From the NCBI RefSeq assembly GCF_040869045.1, contig NC_090321.1, positions 75,363,183 through 75,427,182 on the forward strand: a DNA stretch of 64,000 bases. Reading direction: 5' to 3'. Below are positions 63,565 to 64,000 of this stretch, piece by piece (within the stretch, counting starts at the first letter, position 1; every line of letters starts with the position of its first letter). This DNA is from Eurosta solidaginis. Taxonomy: Eukaryota > Arthropoda > Insecta > Diptera > Tephritidae. A program made the translations under genes and the position numbers. A model generated the notes under the pieces. It had not been told where the DNA came from. It worked only from the letters and a program-made list of their open reading frames with translations, and made no database searches.

Positions 63565-64000
63565 AAGATCGTATGGTACATAGATGGCTCGAAGACGCCA
63601 GAGGGAGTTTTCGGACCCAGAGCCAAAATATCAGTAACTCTAAAAGCACATCCGAGCATTTTCAAGCGGAAGTATTCGCCATAAGTTAGTGCGCTAAGCT
63701 GAACCTTCAGCGCTGATACCCCAATGAAACAATTGCCATACTCAGTCAGGCAGTCAGGCCCCACTAAAGGCATTTGCGGCGTTCGAAATAAAGTCAGCAC
63801 AGGTCCTTCAGTGTGTAGAAAAGCTAAATCAATTAGGAGCACACAACGTAGTACTGTTGCCCTGGGTCCTAGGCCACAGGGCAGTAGAGGGTAATGAGCA
63901 GGCGGACTCAGTGTTTAATTTATTGCGTCCCTCCCACAAATTGTCATCCTCCCAGCAGATCCTTGCAGCGGGTCTGCGCCATACTCTCCTCTTCCGGGAA
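63565..64000 (+). mobile_element. non-LTR RNase H fragment
   Basis: The plus strand reads VWYIDGSKTPEGVFGPRAKI, then AILSDSQAALKA (about 63735-63770, other frame) and WVLGHRAVEGNEQADS at about 63860-63912. These are the RNase H motifs of Jockey/R1-type elements. Frameshifts separate them and the element continues past the window's end. Confidence 0.75.

Overview
The window is dipteran genomic DNA made almost entirely of transposable elements of different ages, with one recognisable host gene. The fly assignment rests on the element repertoire (412/mdg1-like, Osvaldo-like, CsRn1-like, BEL/Pao, Penelope-like and Jockey-like elements, a Helitron and a tRNA-derived SINE), on the AT-rich background and on a close match to the Drosophila gene POSH. 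A tephritid fruit fly is my best guess; it is inference from memory of repeat families, not proof.

The host gene is on the minus strand near 59.65-59.98 kb. Two exons with good splice sites encode the N-terminal RING domain of POSH. No further POSH exon (no SH3 domain) is visible to the left, so the gene's second coding intron probably covers everything from 59.65 kb to beyond position 1, and the transposon layers described here would be intronic. An exon-like fragment of an unidentified gene, with an in-frame stop, lies at about 63.2-63.55 kb.

Layout. 1-2345: 3' parts of two non-LTR retrotransposons. 2346-28810 (with insertions): a large minus-strand Osvaldo-like Ty3/gypsy element whose Gag carries a RING-H2 finger. 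I infer that its two LTRs are the long direct repeats at 2346-13.9 kb (copy A) and 20154-28810 (copy B), each interrupted by other insertions. Copy A holds a palindromic foldback element (itself broken by a 2.7 kb repeat block with a 130-bp minisatellite), two TIR elements and an internally deleted gypsy element with a SAP-like Gag. Copy B holds a truncated LTR and a 6.7 kb gypsy structure with inverted LTRs. Because A and B are paralogous, each serves as the empty site for the other's insertions.

28811-30433: a 5'-truncated non-LTR element and a repeat fragment. 30436 to about 55.1 kb: an old CsRn1-like gypsy element split by a MITE, a non-LTR scrap and a Penelope-like element. The Penelope-like element is split by a 9.8 kb 412/mdg1-like element and a 7.4 kb BEL/Pao element, both young (only a few LTR differences). 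The mdg1-like element contains a further Jockey-like insertion. Target-site duplications support each layer.

55.1-59.2 kb: a TIR element, a minus-strand repeat block split by a short Helitron with canonical ends, and a non-LTR EN/RT fragment. 60-64 kb: the POSH 5' flank with a small MITE, unclassified repeat sequence, non-LTR fragments and the exon-like fragment. Nearly every transposon reading frame carries stops or frameshifts; the mdg1-like element is the closest to intact.
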